DNA of 64,000 nucleotides from Shimia sagamensis (GTDB taxonomy: Bacteria; Pseudomonadota; Alphaproteobacteria; Rhodobacterales; Rhodobacteraceae): NCBI RefSeq assembly GCF_900182745.1, contig NZ_FXTY01000002.1, positions 372,001 to 436,000 on the forward strand, read 5' to 3'. The notes below the pieces were generated by a model. The model ran no database searches, was not told the DNA's origin, and worked only from the letters and a program-made list of their open reading frames with translations. How positions within the stretch are numbered: the stretch's first letter is position 1; each line of letters begins with the position of its first letter. This document shows, piece after piece, positions 1-7,915 of this stretch. The position numbers and the translations under genes are program-made.

Positions 1-1
1 T

Positions 2-880
2 GGCGGTCAATCAGCCTTATTTGCAGCACATGTTGCCACCTGTTCCCCCGGGGATCGCGCGCTTTACATCGATCCCTATTATGCCACCTACCCCGGCACC
101 ATTCGTGGCGTTGGGGCAGAGCCGGTGCCAATCCGCACCCACGCCGCTAATGCGTTTAAGCCTAAAGCGGAAGAGATTGCTGTTGAAGCCACCAAAGGCG
201 CCGCGTCCCTGCTGGTCAATACACCCAACAACCCAACCGGCACTGTCTATGGCCGGGACACGCTCAACGGCATCGCACAGGTCTGTAAAGAGCACGATCT
301 CTGGCTGATCTCTGATGAGGTCTATGACACGCAGGTTTGGGAGGGCGAACATATCAGCCCACGCTCTTTGCCTGATATGGCAGAGCGCACCCTTGTTGTC
401 GGCTCTATGTCCAAGTCCCACGCCATGACAGGCTCTCGGATTGGCTGGATCGCAGCCCCAAAAGAGGTCATCACGCATCTGATCAACCTCGCAACACACA
501 CCACTTACGGCGTGCCCGGCTTTATTCAGGACGCCGCAGTGTTTGCTCTGGCACAAGGAGAAGAGCTGGAAGCAGAAATCGCCGCGCCTTTTGAACGCCG
601 CCGCGACATTGCCAAAGACATTCTGGCCAATCAAAACACAGTAGGCCTCGTTCCGGCTCAGGGCGCGATGTATATCATGCTCGATGTACGTGCGACGGGC
701 CTATCTGGCGAGGCCTTTGCCAACTCGCTGCTCGACACCCACAACATCGCAACCATGCCCGGCGAAAGTTTTGGCCACTCGGCCCACGGCCACATACGCG
801 TGGCGATGACAGTGGATGACAAGCGGTTCAAGTCCGCCCTGCAAACGCTGGTCGATCACGCCGAGCACCTCGCCGCATAA
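2..880 (+). CDS. PLP-dependent class I/II aminotransferase, 5' end outside window
   Basis: The reading frame is open from base 2 and has no start here, so the N-terminus lies upstream of the window. The remaining 292 residues cover most of a fold-type I aminotransferase: the NTPNNPTGTVY loop, the SDEVYDTQVW segment with the PLP-contacting Asp and Tyr, and SMSKSHAMTGSRIGW, whose lysine (codon at 413-415) should form the Schiff base. The enzyme would move an amino group between an amino acid and a 2-oxo acid in the cytoplasm. It lies 227 bases upstream of an MttB-family gene on the same strand, which hints at a link with amine or betaine catabolism. The donor substrate cannot be read from sequence. 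Confidence 0.9.
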   Translation, partial: GGQSALFAAHVATCSPGDRALYIDPYYATYPGTIRGVGAEPVPIRTHAANAFKPKAEEIAVEATKGAASLLVNTPNNPTGTVYGRDTLNGIAQVCKEHDLWLISDEVYDTQVWEGEHISPRSLPDMAERTLVVGSMSKSHAMTGSRIGWIAAPKEVITHLINLATHTTYGVPGFIQDAAVFALAQGEELEAEIAAPFERRRDIAKDILANQNTVGLVPAQGAMYIMLDVRATGLSGEAFANSLLDTHNIATMPGESFGHSAHGHIRVAMTVDDKRFKSALQTLVDHAEHLAA

Positions 881-891
881 TTTCAAAGCCG

Positions 892-937
892 CGTTTTGTC
901 CAAAAACGACATCTGTCGCAATTGGACATGACGCGGC
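892..937 (+). promoter_or_regulatory. Candidate operator or leader element upstream of the first mttB-family gene
   Basis: The segment contains TGTCCAAAAACGAC, then TGTCGC, then TTGGACATGACGC. It has nested inverted repeats: GTCCAA/TTGGAC outside and CGAC/GTCG inside. The leader of the other mttB-family gene, on the opposite strand at 7783-7810, repeats TGTCC(C)AAAACGAC and TGTCGCA with a different spacing. Sharing between two paralogue leaders suggests a common regulator. TGTCGC half-sites are known for some AraC-family regulators such as ArgR of Pseudomonas. The identity of the regulator here is inference, and an RNA structure is an alternative. Confidence 0.45.
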
Positions 938-976
938 GCTTTGAGATTCGCAAACTCCTTGTAAGAGGAGAGGCAA

Positions 977-1060
977 ATGCAAGGCGTGCGCTGTAAAATC
1001 AAACTTGTGAGCCGCACCATTGGTGCGGATCGCGGTCGCGCCGCCCGAGGCCGCCCGTAA
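977..1060 (+). CDS. Possible 27-codon upstream ORF in the mttB leader
   Basis: An ATG at 977 follows GAGGAGAGGCAA, a strong ribosome binding site, and opens a frame of 27 codons ending in TAA at 1058-1060. The peptide starts MQGVRCKIKL and ends RGRAARGRP; it is basic, with seven arginines and one cysteine. It lies between the shared leader motif and the mttB start at 1108. A short stem (ATCAAA/TTTGAT, about 1067-1083) lies between its stop and mttB. It could be a regulatory leader peptide or chance. The ribosome binding site is the main support, and no relative is known to me. Confidence 0.35.
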   Translation: MQGVRCKIKLVSRTIGADRGRAARGRP

Positions 1061-1107
1061 GCGCCATCAAATTCGTTTTTGATAACTCTTACAGGACCTT
1101 ACATCAT

Positions 1108-2646
1108 ATGAATGCACAATCTCCCCGCCGCTCCGGCGGCCGCTCCGCCCGTCGTGCTGCCCGCGCAGCCCCCCTAGCACAAGACATCCGCCCGATCCGC
1201 GCAGGCATGGAAGGTGGCCAGTATAAACCACTGACAGATAGCGATATGATGCGCATTCATGAAACGGCGCTGGACGCTTTGGAGCAAATTGGCCTCGCAG
1301 ACGCCCCACAATCCGGCATCGACATCCTGACCGCCGCCGGTGCCCTTTTGGGCGAAGATGGACGGCTACGGTTCCCCCGTGCCTTGGTCGAAGACATGTT
1401 GGCCAAAGCTTGCAAGACCATCTCCCTGGCAAGCCGGGACGGCACCCATGATCTGCAACTCTCCGGCAATCGCGTGCATTTTGGCACCGCGGGCGCCGCA
1501 GTGCATATGGTGGACATTGACACAGAAGACTACCGCGACAGCACGATCCAAGACCTGCACGACGCCGCCCGCATTGCTGATCAGCTCGACAACATCCATT
1601 TCCTGCAGCGCCCAATGGTGGCGCGCGACATCAAAGACAACAAAGAAATGGACCTCAACACCATCTACGCGTGCTGCTCCGGCACCACCAAACATGTCGG
1701 CGTGTCGTTCACGGAACCCAGTTTTGTCCCAGATGCACTTGAGATGCTGCACATGATTGCCGGTGGTGAAGACGCCTGGCGCGCACGCCCTTTTGTCAGC
1801 AACACCAACTGTTTTGTGGTGCCGCCGATGAAGTTTGCCACCGAAAGCTGCGAGGTCATGGAAGCCTGCATTCAGGGTGGCATGCCAATCCTTCTGCTCT
1901 CTGCTGGCATGGCAGGCGCCACCGCGCCATCCACCATTGCCGGCGCCATAGTGCAGGCCACCGCCGAATGTCTGGCTGGCATCGTTTATGTGAACGCCAT
2001 CTCTCCGGGTCATCCCGCCATCTGCGGCACCTGGCCTTTTGGTCTCGATCTGCGCAGCGGCGCAATGAGCGTCGGCTCAGGCGAACAGGCCCTGCTCTCT
2101 GCCGGCTGTGCCCAAATGCACAAATTCTATGGGTTACCTGGCGGTGCTGCCGCCGGGGCCAGCGACTCCAAACTGCCAGACATGCAGGCTGGCTGGGAAC
2201 AAATGTGCTCCAATGTCATGGCGGGGCTCTCAGGTCTCAATATGGTCTATGAGGCTGCTGGAATGCACGCCTCTTTGTTGGGCTTCTGCCACGAAAGCCT
2301 GATCCTCGGCGACGACCTGATTGGCCAGGCACTGCGCTCTGTGCGCGGCATTGAGGTGGACGAGGAAACCTTGGCATTGGAACAAATTCGCGACGTTTGC
2401 CTCAACGGTCCCGGCCATTACCTCGGCACAGATTCCACCTTAAGCCGCATGCAAAAAGATCATGTATATCCGACACTTGGAGACCGAACCTCCCCTAAAG
2501 AATGGGCCGAGTTGGGCAAGCCAAATCTGCTTGAGAAAGCCAAGTCTCGCAAAGAGCAAATTCTGTCGCAAGCGTCCGCCGCTCGCTTTTCCCCCGATCT
2601 GGATCAAGCACTGCGCGCCCGCTTCAAGATACACTTACCGCACTAA
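1108..2646 (+). CDS. MttB-family (trimethylamine methyltransferase-like) protein, non-pyrrolysine type
   Basis: The 512-residue product matches the length and motifs of the COG5598 methyltransferase family. Examples are HFGTAGAAVHMVD near residue 125, NTNCFVVPPMKF in the middle and LNGPGHYLGTDSTL near the C-terminus. Family members transfer a methyl group from a quaternary or tertiary amine to a corrinoid protein. The frame has no internal TAG, so it is not a pyrrolysine MttB; non-pyl members include glycine-betaine and related methyltransferases. The first 30 residues are Arg/Ala-rich (RRSGGRSARRAARAAP) and lie outside the barrel. The ATG at 1108 follows ACAGGA. No corrinoid-protein gene is visible in the window, so the substrate is open. 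Confidence 0.85.
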   Translation: MNAQSPRRSGGRSARRAARAAPLAQDIRPIRAGMEGGQYKPLTDSDMMRIHETALDALEQIGLADAPQSGIDILTAAGALLGEDGRLRFPRALVEDMLAKACKTISLASRDGTHDLQLSGNRVHFGTAGAAVHMVDIDTEDYRDSTIQDLHDAARIADQLDNIHFLQRPMVARDIKDNKEMDLNTIYACCSGTTKHVGVSFTEPSFVPDALEMLHMIAGGEDAWRARPFVSNTNCFVVPPMKFATESCEVMEACIQGGMPILLLSAGMAGATAPSTIAGAIVQATAECLAGIVYVNAISPGHPAICGTWPFGLDLRSGAMSVGSGEQALLSAGCAQMHKFYGLPGGAAAGASDSKLPDMQAGWEQMCSNVMAGLSGLNMVYEAAGMHASLLGFCHESLILGDDLIGQALRSVRGIEVDEETLALEQIRDVCLNGPGHYLGTDSTLSRMQKDHVYPTLGDRTSPKEWAELGKPNLLEKAKSRKEQILSQASAARFSPDLDQALRARFKIHLPH

Positions 2647-2682
2647 AAAAGGCGCCGCTTATTCCGCGGCGCCTGTCTTCAT
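2645..2682 (+). terminator. Rho-independent terminator after mttB
   Basis: GGCGCCGC (2651-2658) pairs with GCGGCGCC (2666-2673) across a seven-base loop, and TGTCTTCATTT follows. It begins just after the mttB stop, and the A-run before the stem would also serve the opposite strand, on which lipA converges. Confidence 0.8.
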
Positions 2683-2689
2683 TTGGCTC

Positions 2690-2726
2690 AAAATATCCCG
2701 GGGGTCTGGGGGCAGCGCCCCCATGC
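2690..2726. repeat. Dispersed intergenic repeat, copy 1 (GGATATTT family)
   Basis: AAAATATCCCGGGGG is followed by an inverted repeat GGGGGCAGCGCCCCC. Related copies lie at 17345-17407, 21679-21742, 30031-30088 and 51531-51594, always between genes. This copy separates convergent mttB and lipA. Confidence 0.6.
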
Positions 2727-2739
2727 CATTTAAGCGTCC

Positions 2740-3732
2740 TCAGCCCTTAGCCAGTTGCGCCTCCCGCGCATCGCGCAGCTTCGCAAAATCATCACCGGCG
2801 TGGTAAGACGAGCGTGTGAGGGGCGTCGCCGACACCATCAAGAATCCTTTGCCAAATGCAGCCGTCTCATAGCTCTTGAATTCTTCCGGCGTCACAAAGC
2901 GGTCCACACCGTGGTGTTTTGGTGTGGGCTGCAAATACTGGCCAATGGTCAGGAAATCGATGTCTGCTGCGCGCATATCTTCCATAACCTGGTGAACAGA
3001 CTGCTTGTCCTCTCCCAGCCCAACCATGATGCCGGATTTGGTGAAGATCGACGGATCCATCTCTTTCACCCGCTGCAACAAGCGCAGGGAGTGGAAGTAA
3101 CGCGCGCCAGGACGCACCTGAGGATACAGGCCCGGAACGGTTTCGAGATTGTGGTTGAACACGTCGGGACGCGCCTCAACCACCACTTCCAAAACTTCAG
3201 GCTTACACTTCAGAAAATCCGGAGTCAGAATTTCAATAGTGGTCTTGGGCGAACGATGCCGCACCGCACGGATGGTCTGGGCAAAATGCTCCGCGCCACC
3301 ATCTTCCAGATCATCACGGTCGACGGAGGTGATCACCACGTGGTTCAGATCCAGCTTCTTCACAGCTTCCGCCACACGGCCCGGCTCAAACACATCCAAC
3401 GTGTCCGGCTTACCGGTTGCGATGTTACAGAATGTACAGCCACGGGTACAAATCTCGCCCATGATCATCATGGTCGCGTGACCCTGGCTCCAGCACTCTC
3501 CTGCGTTGGGGCACGCAGCCTCTTCGCACACTGTGGTCAGATTGTTTTCCCGCATGATTTTGCGGGTGGCGTTGTAGCCATCCCCTGTTGGCGCTTTGAC
3601 GCGAATCCACTTGGGCTTTCTGGGCTGAGCATTGTCCTTACGGTGCGCCTTTTCAGGGTGGCGCTGCTCTGGCAACTTCAAATCACGCAACTGATGGTCC
3701 TCCGGCCAACTTGGGTTTGGGCTGTGTAACAT
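2740..3732 (-). CDS. lipA: Lipoyl synthase
   Basis: This radical-SAM enzyme inserts two sulfurs into octanoyl groups on lipoyl domains of 2-oxoacid dehydrogenases and the glycine cleavage system. Both iron-sulfur clusters are readable. The radical-SAM motif CTRGCTFC (Cys95, 99, 102) binds the reducing cluster, and Cys69, 74 and 80 in [16 protein letters not shown] bind the auxiliary cluster. The C-terminal [10 protein letters not shown] supplies the conserved arginine-serine pair. At 330 residues the length is normal. The gene stands alone, convergent with mttB and divergent from the peroxiredoxin. Confidence 0.97.
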   Translation of the reverse strand: MLHSPNPSWPEDHQLRDLKLPEQRHPEKAHRKDNAQPRKPKWIRVKAPTGDGYNATRKIMRENNLTTVCEEAACPNAGECWSQGHATMMIMGEICTRGCTFCNIATGKPDTLDVFEPGRVAEAVKKLDLNHVVITSVDRDDLEDGGAEHFAQTIRAVRHRSPKTTIEILTPDFLKCKPEVLEVVVEARPDVFNHNLETVPGLYPQVRPGARYFHSLRLLQRVKEMDPSIFTKSGIMVGLGEDKQSVHQVMEDMRAADIDFLTIGQYLQPTPKHHGVDRFVTPEEFKSYETAAFGKGFLMVSATPLTRSSYHAGDDFAKLRDAREAQLAKG

Positions 3733-3910
3733 AAGAGTTCCCGCCCGCCACTACCAGAAATGCAAGGCAGCTATGCAAAAGCGGTCAAATCCGGAATAGA
3801 TCAGCGGTTTCCCGCACCCTCAAAAGATGTTTCGACTTTGCAGCATTGCGTCAGTTTTTAGAATCGTTATAGATCACGTCCAGTACAAAATCTGACCGAG
3901 GAAATCTTCA

Positions 3911-4459
3911 ATGCAAGTTGGCGTCAAAGTCCCAAATGTTGTCTTCAAAACCCGTGTGCGGGACGAAGCAGTGGGCGGCCCGAACCCTTTCCGCTGGCAG
4001 GACATGACCAGCGATGATTATTTCAAAGGCAAGCGTGTGATTCTGTTCTCGCTGCCCGGCGCCTTCACCCCAACCTGCTCCACGTACCAGTTGCCTGGGT
4101 TTGAAGAAAACTTCGCCAAATTCCAAGAGCTTGGCGTTGACGGCATCTACTGCATGTCTGTGAACGACAGCTTTGTGATGAACAAATGGGCCGAAGCGCA
4201 GGGCGTAAAAAACGTAAACGTCATCCCTGACGGCTCCGGCGAATTCACCCGCAAAGTTGGCATGCTGGTGCGCAAAGACAACCTCGGCTTTGGTCTGCGC
4301 TCCTGGCGTTATGCCGCCATCATCAATGACGGTGTTGTTGAGGCCTGGTTTGAAGAGCCAGGCCTGGAAGACAACCACGGCGAAGACCCTTATGGCGAGA
4401 GTGCCCCAGAGAACCTGCTGAAGTTCTTGGAAAAAGCCAACGTCGAATCCGCAGCCTAA
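3911..4459 (+). CDS. Prx5-type peroxiredoxin
   Basis: This is a 182-residue thiol peroxidase of the Prx5 (AhpC/TSA redoxin) class. The peroxidatic site LPGAFTPTCSTYQLPGFE near residue 50 contains the Pro-X3-Thr-X2-Cys signature, and SVNDSFVMNKWAE is the usual following helix. It would reduce peroxides in the cytoplasm using glutathione/glutaredoxin or thioredoxin. There is no fused glutaredoxin domain, unlike hybrid Prx5-Grx proteins. The gene is monocistronic: a 178-base divergent region separates it from lipA and a strong terminator follows it. The start follows GAGGAAATC. Confidence 0.93.
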   Translation: MQVGVKVPNVVFKTRVRDEAVGGPNPFRWQDMTSDDYFKGKRVILFSLPGAFTPTCSTYQLPGFEENFAKFQELGVDGIYCMSVNDSFVMNKWAEAQGVKNVNVIPDGSGEFTRKVGMLVRKDNLGFGLRSWRYAAIINDGVVEAWFEEPGLEDNHGEDPYGESAPENLLKFLEKANVESAA

Positions 4460-4480
4460 GTTTGGCATGCAAAAATTCGG

Positions 4481-4508
4481 AAAGGCCCGCCACTGGCGGG
4501 CCTTTTGC
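4481..4508 (+). terminator. Bidirectional terminator after the peroxiredoxin gene
   Basis: AAAGGCCCGCC and GGCGGGCCTTTT form an 11-base stem with a three-base loop, followed by a T-rich stretch. The A-run on the far side lets it work for the convergent gene ending at 4511 too. Confidence 0.85.
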
Positions 4509-4510
4509 TT

Positions 4511-5596
4511 TTAGCCGATGTAATCCCCAGCTCCCCCCGCCTCAGCGTGGTAATGATCGCGCAGGTGCATCAAGGCGATCCGTAAGACCACTTTGCCCGA
4601 CCGGGCCGACCACCCAAGATGTTTTTCCGCCGCTTCCAGCCCTTCCAGTTGACAACAGCACCGAAGCGCCACGTCGGTCAATCCTTCCCCCAAGGTCTCC
4701 AGAGCGGCCACAACCCGCGTCCGCGCCGGTTCCGCTCCACTTGTCCCTTCCCCTTCCACCAAATAGACCTTTTCATGCGGGGCTTGCAGATACTGCCGCC
4801 ACGCCTCCTGCTCTGTCCCCATCTGCGCCAGTTCATAATCTTCGCGTAGCCGTTCTCCGGCGTGCACCAGGTCTTCGGACAAAAACCGGTTCCCCTCCCG
4901 GTCACGCCGCCGTGCGAGAATTGTCAAAGGGCTTTCCGAAGCAACAAACCGCGCGGTCTCTGCCATGCCATGCGCGGTTAGGTTGCCCTTCGCCTCAATC
5001 GGCGAGGTCACCCCATACACCGCTTGCGTTTCCGCAAATCCCTGCGCGCGATCCCGCGCCTGATTTTCCGCCGCGGCCACCATTTTGCTCAGATACGTTC
5101 GGCCTTGCGCCGAAATCACATAGCGGCTGACACGCCCAGCCTGCACACATGTGATCCAGCCTTTGAGCGCCATCGCCTGTGCAACTTGGCGCGCAACCAT
5201 CGCCGTGCGCGTGGTTTCATCGCGCATCACCACAGCTGTCTCCATGTCGCTGGCCACTGCTAAGACCGCGCCGGTTTCACACAGGCGCCTCAACACCCGC
5301 ATGCCCTCCGCCTGCACTACAGACTCCTCTGGAAGAACATCCTCGCATTCCCGCAAAGGCGCGCCGTTCCCATTGGCATGAGACTTCTGTCGGAACGTCC
5401 TTAACGCCGCATCCACCAGCGGATCATCCCGCATCGCCTCCAGCTTGCGAATTTGCCGCAACACAGTGGAGGCATGACAGCCATCTCGGCGCGCCAGTTC
5501 CCGGATCGAAATGCCTTGTTCCGTGTGGGCCAGATAGCGCGCCACGCTTAGCGGCAGCCAGGTTGGCAATTGGGGGGCTACTTGTTCCGGTTGCAT
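4511..5596 (-). CDS. DUF6456 helix-turn-helix domain protein
   Basis: This 361-residue protein has two recognisable parts. Residues about 25-55 (ISIRELARRDGCHASTVLRQIRKLE) read as a helix-turn-helix. The C-terminal 150 residues (SPLTILARRRDREGNRFLS through LGWSARSGKVVLRIALMHL) correspond to what is annotated as DUF6456 in Rhodobacterales. That makes it a probable DNA-binding regulator of unknown targets. The adjacent gene on the other strand encodes the DUF6477 protein, a neighbourhood I recall from other Rhodobacterales. Its upstream region carries a consensus DnaA box. The family name is from memory; the molecular role is unknown. Confidence 0.75.
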   Translation of the reverse strand: MQPEQVAPQLPTWLPLSVARYLAHTEQGISIRELARRDGCHASTVLRQIRKLEAMRDDPLVDAALRTFRQKSHANGNGAPLRECEDVLPEESVVQAEGMRVLRRLCETGAVLAVASDMETAVVMRDETTRTAMVARQVAQAMALKGWITCVQAGRVSRYVISAQGRTYLSKMVAAAENQARDRAQGFAETQAVYGVTSPIEAKGNLTAHGMAETARFVASESPLTILARRRDREGNRFLSEDLVHAGERLREDYELAQMGTEQEAWRQYLQAPHEKVYLVEGEGTSGAEPARTRVVAALETLGEGLTDVALRCCCQLEGLEAAEKHLGWSARSGKVVLRIALMHLRDHYHAEAGGAGDYIG

Positions 5597-5643
5597 CTCT
5601 CGTTACTCCTTACAAAGACCTTGGGTCACAACCGCTGCCGGAA

Positions 5644-5664
5644 TTATCCACAGGGTTATCCTAA
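5644..5664 (+). promoter_or_regulatory. DnaA box pair between the DUF6456 and DUF6477 genes
   Basis: TTATCCACA at 5644-5652 is the exact consensus DnaA box, followed three bases later by a half-matching TTATCCTAA. They lie 48-68 bases upstream of the DUF6456 start on the divergent side, where they could tie expression to replication. Binding is not shown by sequence alone. Confidence 0.4.
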
Positions 5665-5840
5665 AAGTTTTGCACAGCGTTTTTTGGCTGTGTAGGCGAG
5701 CGCATCAGGTGTCGCTGCCCTTAAGGATTGTTTTGAAATTGTGAATAGCGCTCTCTTACGGCGAACGCCGAAAGCGGATTCGCGCAACACGAGCAAACCT
5801 GTGCTCCATTGGATGTCCTCAGAGCTGAAGGAGCGATTCT

Positions 5841-6131
5841 ATGCAGGACACTCTAGCCAAACTGGAGCAACTCAACCGCCCACGACTACTTATCCGCGCC
5901 GCAAAGGCCGGCGCGACGGAGTACGCGCGAGATCAAGATCTTAGACGGCACATCTCACATCACAGTCTACCGCAATACAGTGAGGCCTTGTCCTATCTTT
6001 ATGAGTTGGAAAACACAGTCGACCAGCAACGGCGCAATGGCTCTGCCGCTTATTCAATTGTGAAACATGTCGACCTGTTGATCGCCATGTTGGGCGAGGC
6101 CCAGCTGTTGCGGGCCACGCAGTCTTTATGA
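5841..6131 (+). CDS. DUF6477 small protein
   Basis: This 96-residue hydrophilic protein has no signal peptide or membrane segment. The sequence RPRLLIRAAKAGATEYARDQDLRR near residue 14 is the recognisable core of the family I know as DUF6477 in Rhodobacterales. The ATG at 5841 follows GAAGGAGCG with good spacing. An upstream ORF from 5741 in another frame lacks such a site. It is divergent from the DUF6456 gene and ends six bases before the convergent mttB-family gene. No function is known; a role alongside the DUF6456 regulator is inference from proximity. Confidence 0.75.
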   Translation: MQDTLAKLEQLNRPRLLIRAAKAGATEYARDQDLRRHISHHSLPQYSEALSYLYELENTVDQQRRNGSAAYSIVKHVDLLIAMLGEAQLLRATQSL

Positions 6132-6137
6132 ACTATC

Positions 6138-7688
6138 TCACACAAAGCTGTCCGGCATGGAGGCCTTCTTCTCCGCTACATAAGCGCGCAGAGCTTTCTC
6201 GACCTCGGGATCCAGTGCTGGCTGCTCATACGCATCCATCAAAGTCTGAACCCGTGCGGATGCCAATGCTTGCGTGTCACGACCACCTTCATCAGACCAG
6301 GTCTCAAACGGCTTGTAGTCCAGCAGCTCAGAGCGCCAGAAAGCCTCTTTGAAATTGGCCTGCGTATGGGCACAGCCAAGATAATGCCCACCCGGCCCCA
6401 CTTCGCGCACCGCGTCCATGGCTTGTGCATTTTCATCATATGGCACACCCGCGGCCATTTTATGCATCGCACCAAGCTGATCTGCGTCCATCACAAACTT
6501 CTCAAAGCTGGACACAAGCCCACCTTCCAACCAGCCACAGGCGTGCAGCATGAAGTTCACGCCACCGGTCAACGCGGCGTTATGGGTATGAGCTGTTTCA
6601 TAAGCCGCCTGCGCGTCTGGCATCTTGGAGCCACACAGCCCACCACCAGAGCGGAACGGCAGCCCCAACCGACGGGCCAACTGACCCGCCCCCGACAGGA
6701 TTTGACTTGCTTCAGGCGTGCCAAAAGTTGGCGCACCCGAATTCATATCAATCGAGGTCACAAAGGCACCAAAAATTACAGGTGCACCTTTGCGCACCAA
6801 CTGACTGTACGCGATGCCCGCCATAACTTCCGCCAACACCTGGGTCAGCGTGCCCACCACGCTCACCGGCGCCATCGCGCCACCCACGATAAAGGGTGAC
6901 ACAATGCAGGCTTGGTTGTTCTTCGCATACACTTCCAACGCGCCCATCATGATGTCGTCAAACGTCATCGGCGAGTTGATGTTGATCAGCGAGGTCATCA
7001 CCGTGTTGTTCTGCACGAACTCCTTACCAAACAGGATCTCGCACATCTCCACGCTGTCTTGCGCCCGACTTGGCTCAGTAACCGACCCCATAAACGGCTT
7101 GTCAGACAGGGTCATGTGGGCGAGCAACATATCAAGGTGCCGCTTGTTCACCGGAACATCGGTTGGCTCACACACGGTGCCGCCAGAGTGATGCAGCCAC
7201 TTGGACATATAGCCCAGTTTCACAAACTTCTCGAAATCCGCCATCGTTGCGTAGCGACGCCCGCCTTCGGCATCACGCACGAAGGGTGGGCCATAAACCG
7301 GTGCACATACCAGTGTGTTGCCACCAATTTCGACAGTGCGTTCCGGGTTACGCGCATGTTGGGTTATCCGCGACGGCGCCGTTTTACACAGTTCTCGAGC
7401 CAAACCTTTGGGAATGCGAACCCGCTCCGCTTGGTAATCCACGTCTGCGCCCGCATCTTTCCACCGGTCCAACGCCACCTTGTTGTTCACAAAGTTGACA
7501 CCAACCTCTTCGAGAAGAATATCCGCATTGGTCTCAATGATCTGAAGCGCTTCTTCGTTGAGCACCTCAAACAGCGGCATGTTGCGTTCAATGAACTTTG
7601 CGGTTTCGATTTTTACACCGGTGCGTTCTGCGCGTCGTGCCGCCCCGCCGCCGCCGCGTCCTCGACGCCGTGTCGCTGCTTCTGCCAT
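6138..7688 (-). CDS. Second MttB-family methyltransferase, non-pyrrolysine type
   Basis: The 516-residue product is a distant paralogue of the protein encoded at 1108-2646. It shares the family's barrel motifs, including FGTPEASQILSGAGQLARR and EVGPGGHYLGCAHTQANF, the counterpart of LNGPGHYLGTDSTL in the first copy. No in-frame TAG occurs. Like its paralogue it begins with a basic tail (RRRGRGGGGAARRAERTG), so the tails are a shared feature. It should demethylate a methylated amine onto a corrinoid protein, but the substrate is unknown. The start is ATG at 7688 after GAGGACATGAC. Its leader carries the same TGTCC-AAAACGAC/TGTCGC motif as the first copy, which suggests co-regulation. Confidence 0.85.
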   Translation of the reverse strand: MAEAATRRRGRGGGGAARRAERTGVKIETAKFIERNMPLFEVLNEEALQIIETNADILLEEVGVNFVNNKVALDRWKDAGADVDYQAERVRIPKGLARELCKTAPSRITQHARNPERTVEIGGNTLVCAPVYGPPFVRDAEGGRRYATMADFEKFVKLGYMSKWLHHSGGTVCEPTDVPVNKRHLDMLLAHMTLSDKPFMGSVTEPSRAQDSVEMCEILFGKEFVQNNTVMTSLININSPMTFDDIMMGALEVYAKNNQACIVSPFIVGGAMAPVSVVGTLTQVLAEVMAGIAYSQLVRKGAPVIFGAFVTSIDMNSGAPTFGTPEASQILSGAGQLARRLGLPFRSGGGLCGSKMPDAQAAYETAHTHNAALTGGVNFMLHACGWLEGGLVSSFEKFVMDADQLGAMHKMAAGVPYDENAQAMDAVREVGPGGHYLGCAHTQANFKEAFWRSELLDYKPFETWSDEGGRDTQALASARVQTLMDAYEQPALDPEVEKALRAYVAEKKASMPDSFV

Positions 7689-7782
7689 GTCATGTCCTCA
7701 CAGGCTGAGTTGATTTCCTTGTGAAAGGTCTACCCTTCCCACAGGCTGCTCTCCGGTTGGTTAGCGTCCTTTGAAACAAAAA

Positions 7783-7810
7783 TGCGACATTGGCCAGTCG
7801 TTTTGGGACA
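7783..7810 (-). promoter_or_regulatory. Shared mttB-leader motif, second copy
   Basis: Read on the minus strand it is TGTCCCAAAACGAC, a seven-base spacer, then TGTCGCA. It sits about 95-120 bases upstream of the mttB-family start at 7688. The match to the leader of the first mttB gene covers 13 of 14 bases in the first block and 7 of 7 in the second; only the spacing differs (three against seven). Confidence 0.45.
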
Positions 7811-7915
7811 CCTGCGGCACCCCACCCTGCGGTTGTTCGCCACTTCGTACAAAAACCCCGTCAAGAATGTGCGAACGATCTTGCGAAAAACGCCGCTCTT
7901 CTCTATGCGTCCGCC

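Noticed and set aside
881-1107. Riboswitch in the mttB leader
   Set aside because: Stems are present, but I can match none of the known SAM, SAH or glycine riboswitch cores; an operator plus a leader ORF explains the sequence as well.
1108-2646. Pyrrolysine-type MttB
   Set aside because: The frame has no internal TAG and no pyl genes are in the window, so it is the non-pyl type.
2755-3729. Plus-strand frame opposite lipA
   Set aside because: It is the complement of lipA, with no ribosome binding site and no recognisable domain.
5741-5944. 67-codon frame overlapping the DUF6477 start
   Set aside because: No ribosome binding site, and it conflicts with the well-supported gene at 5841.
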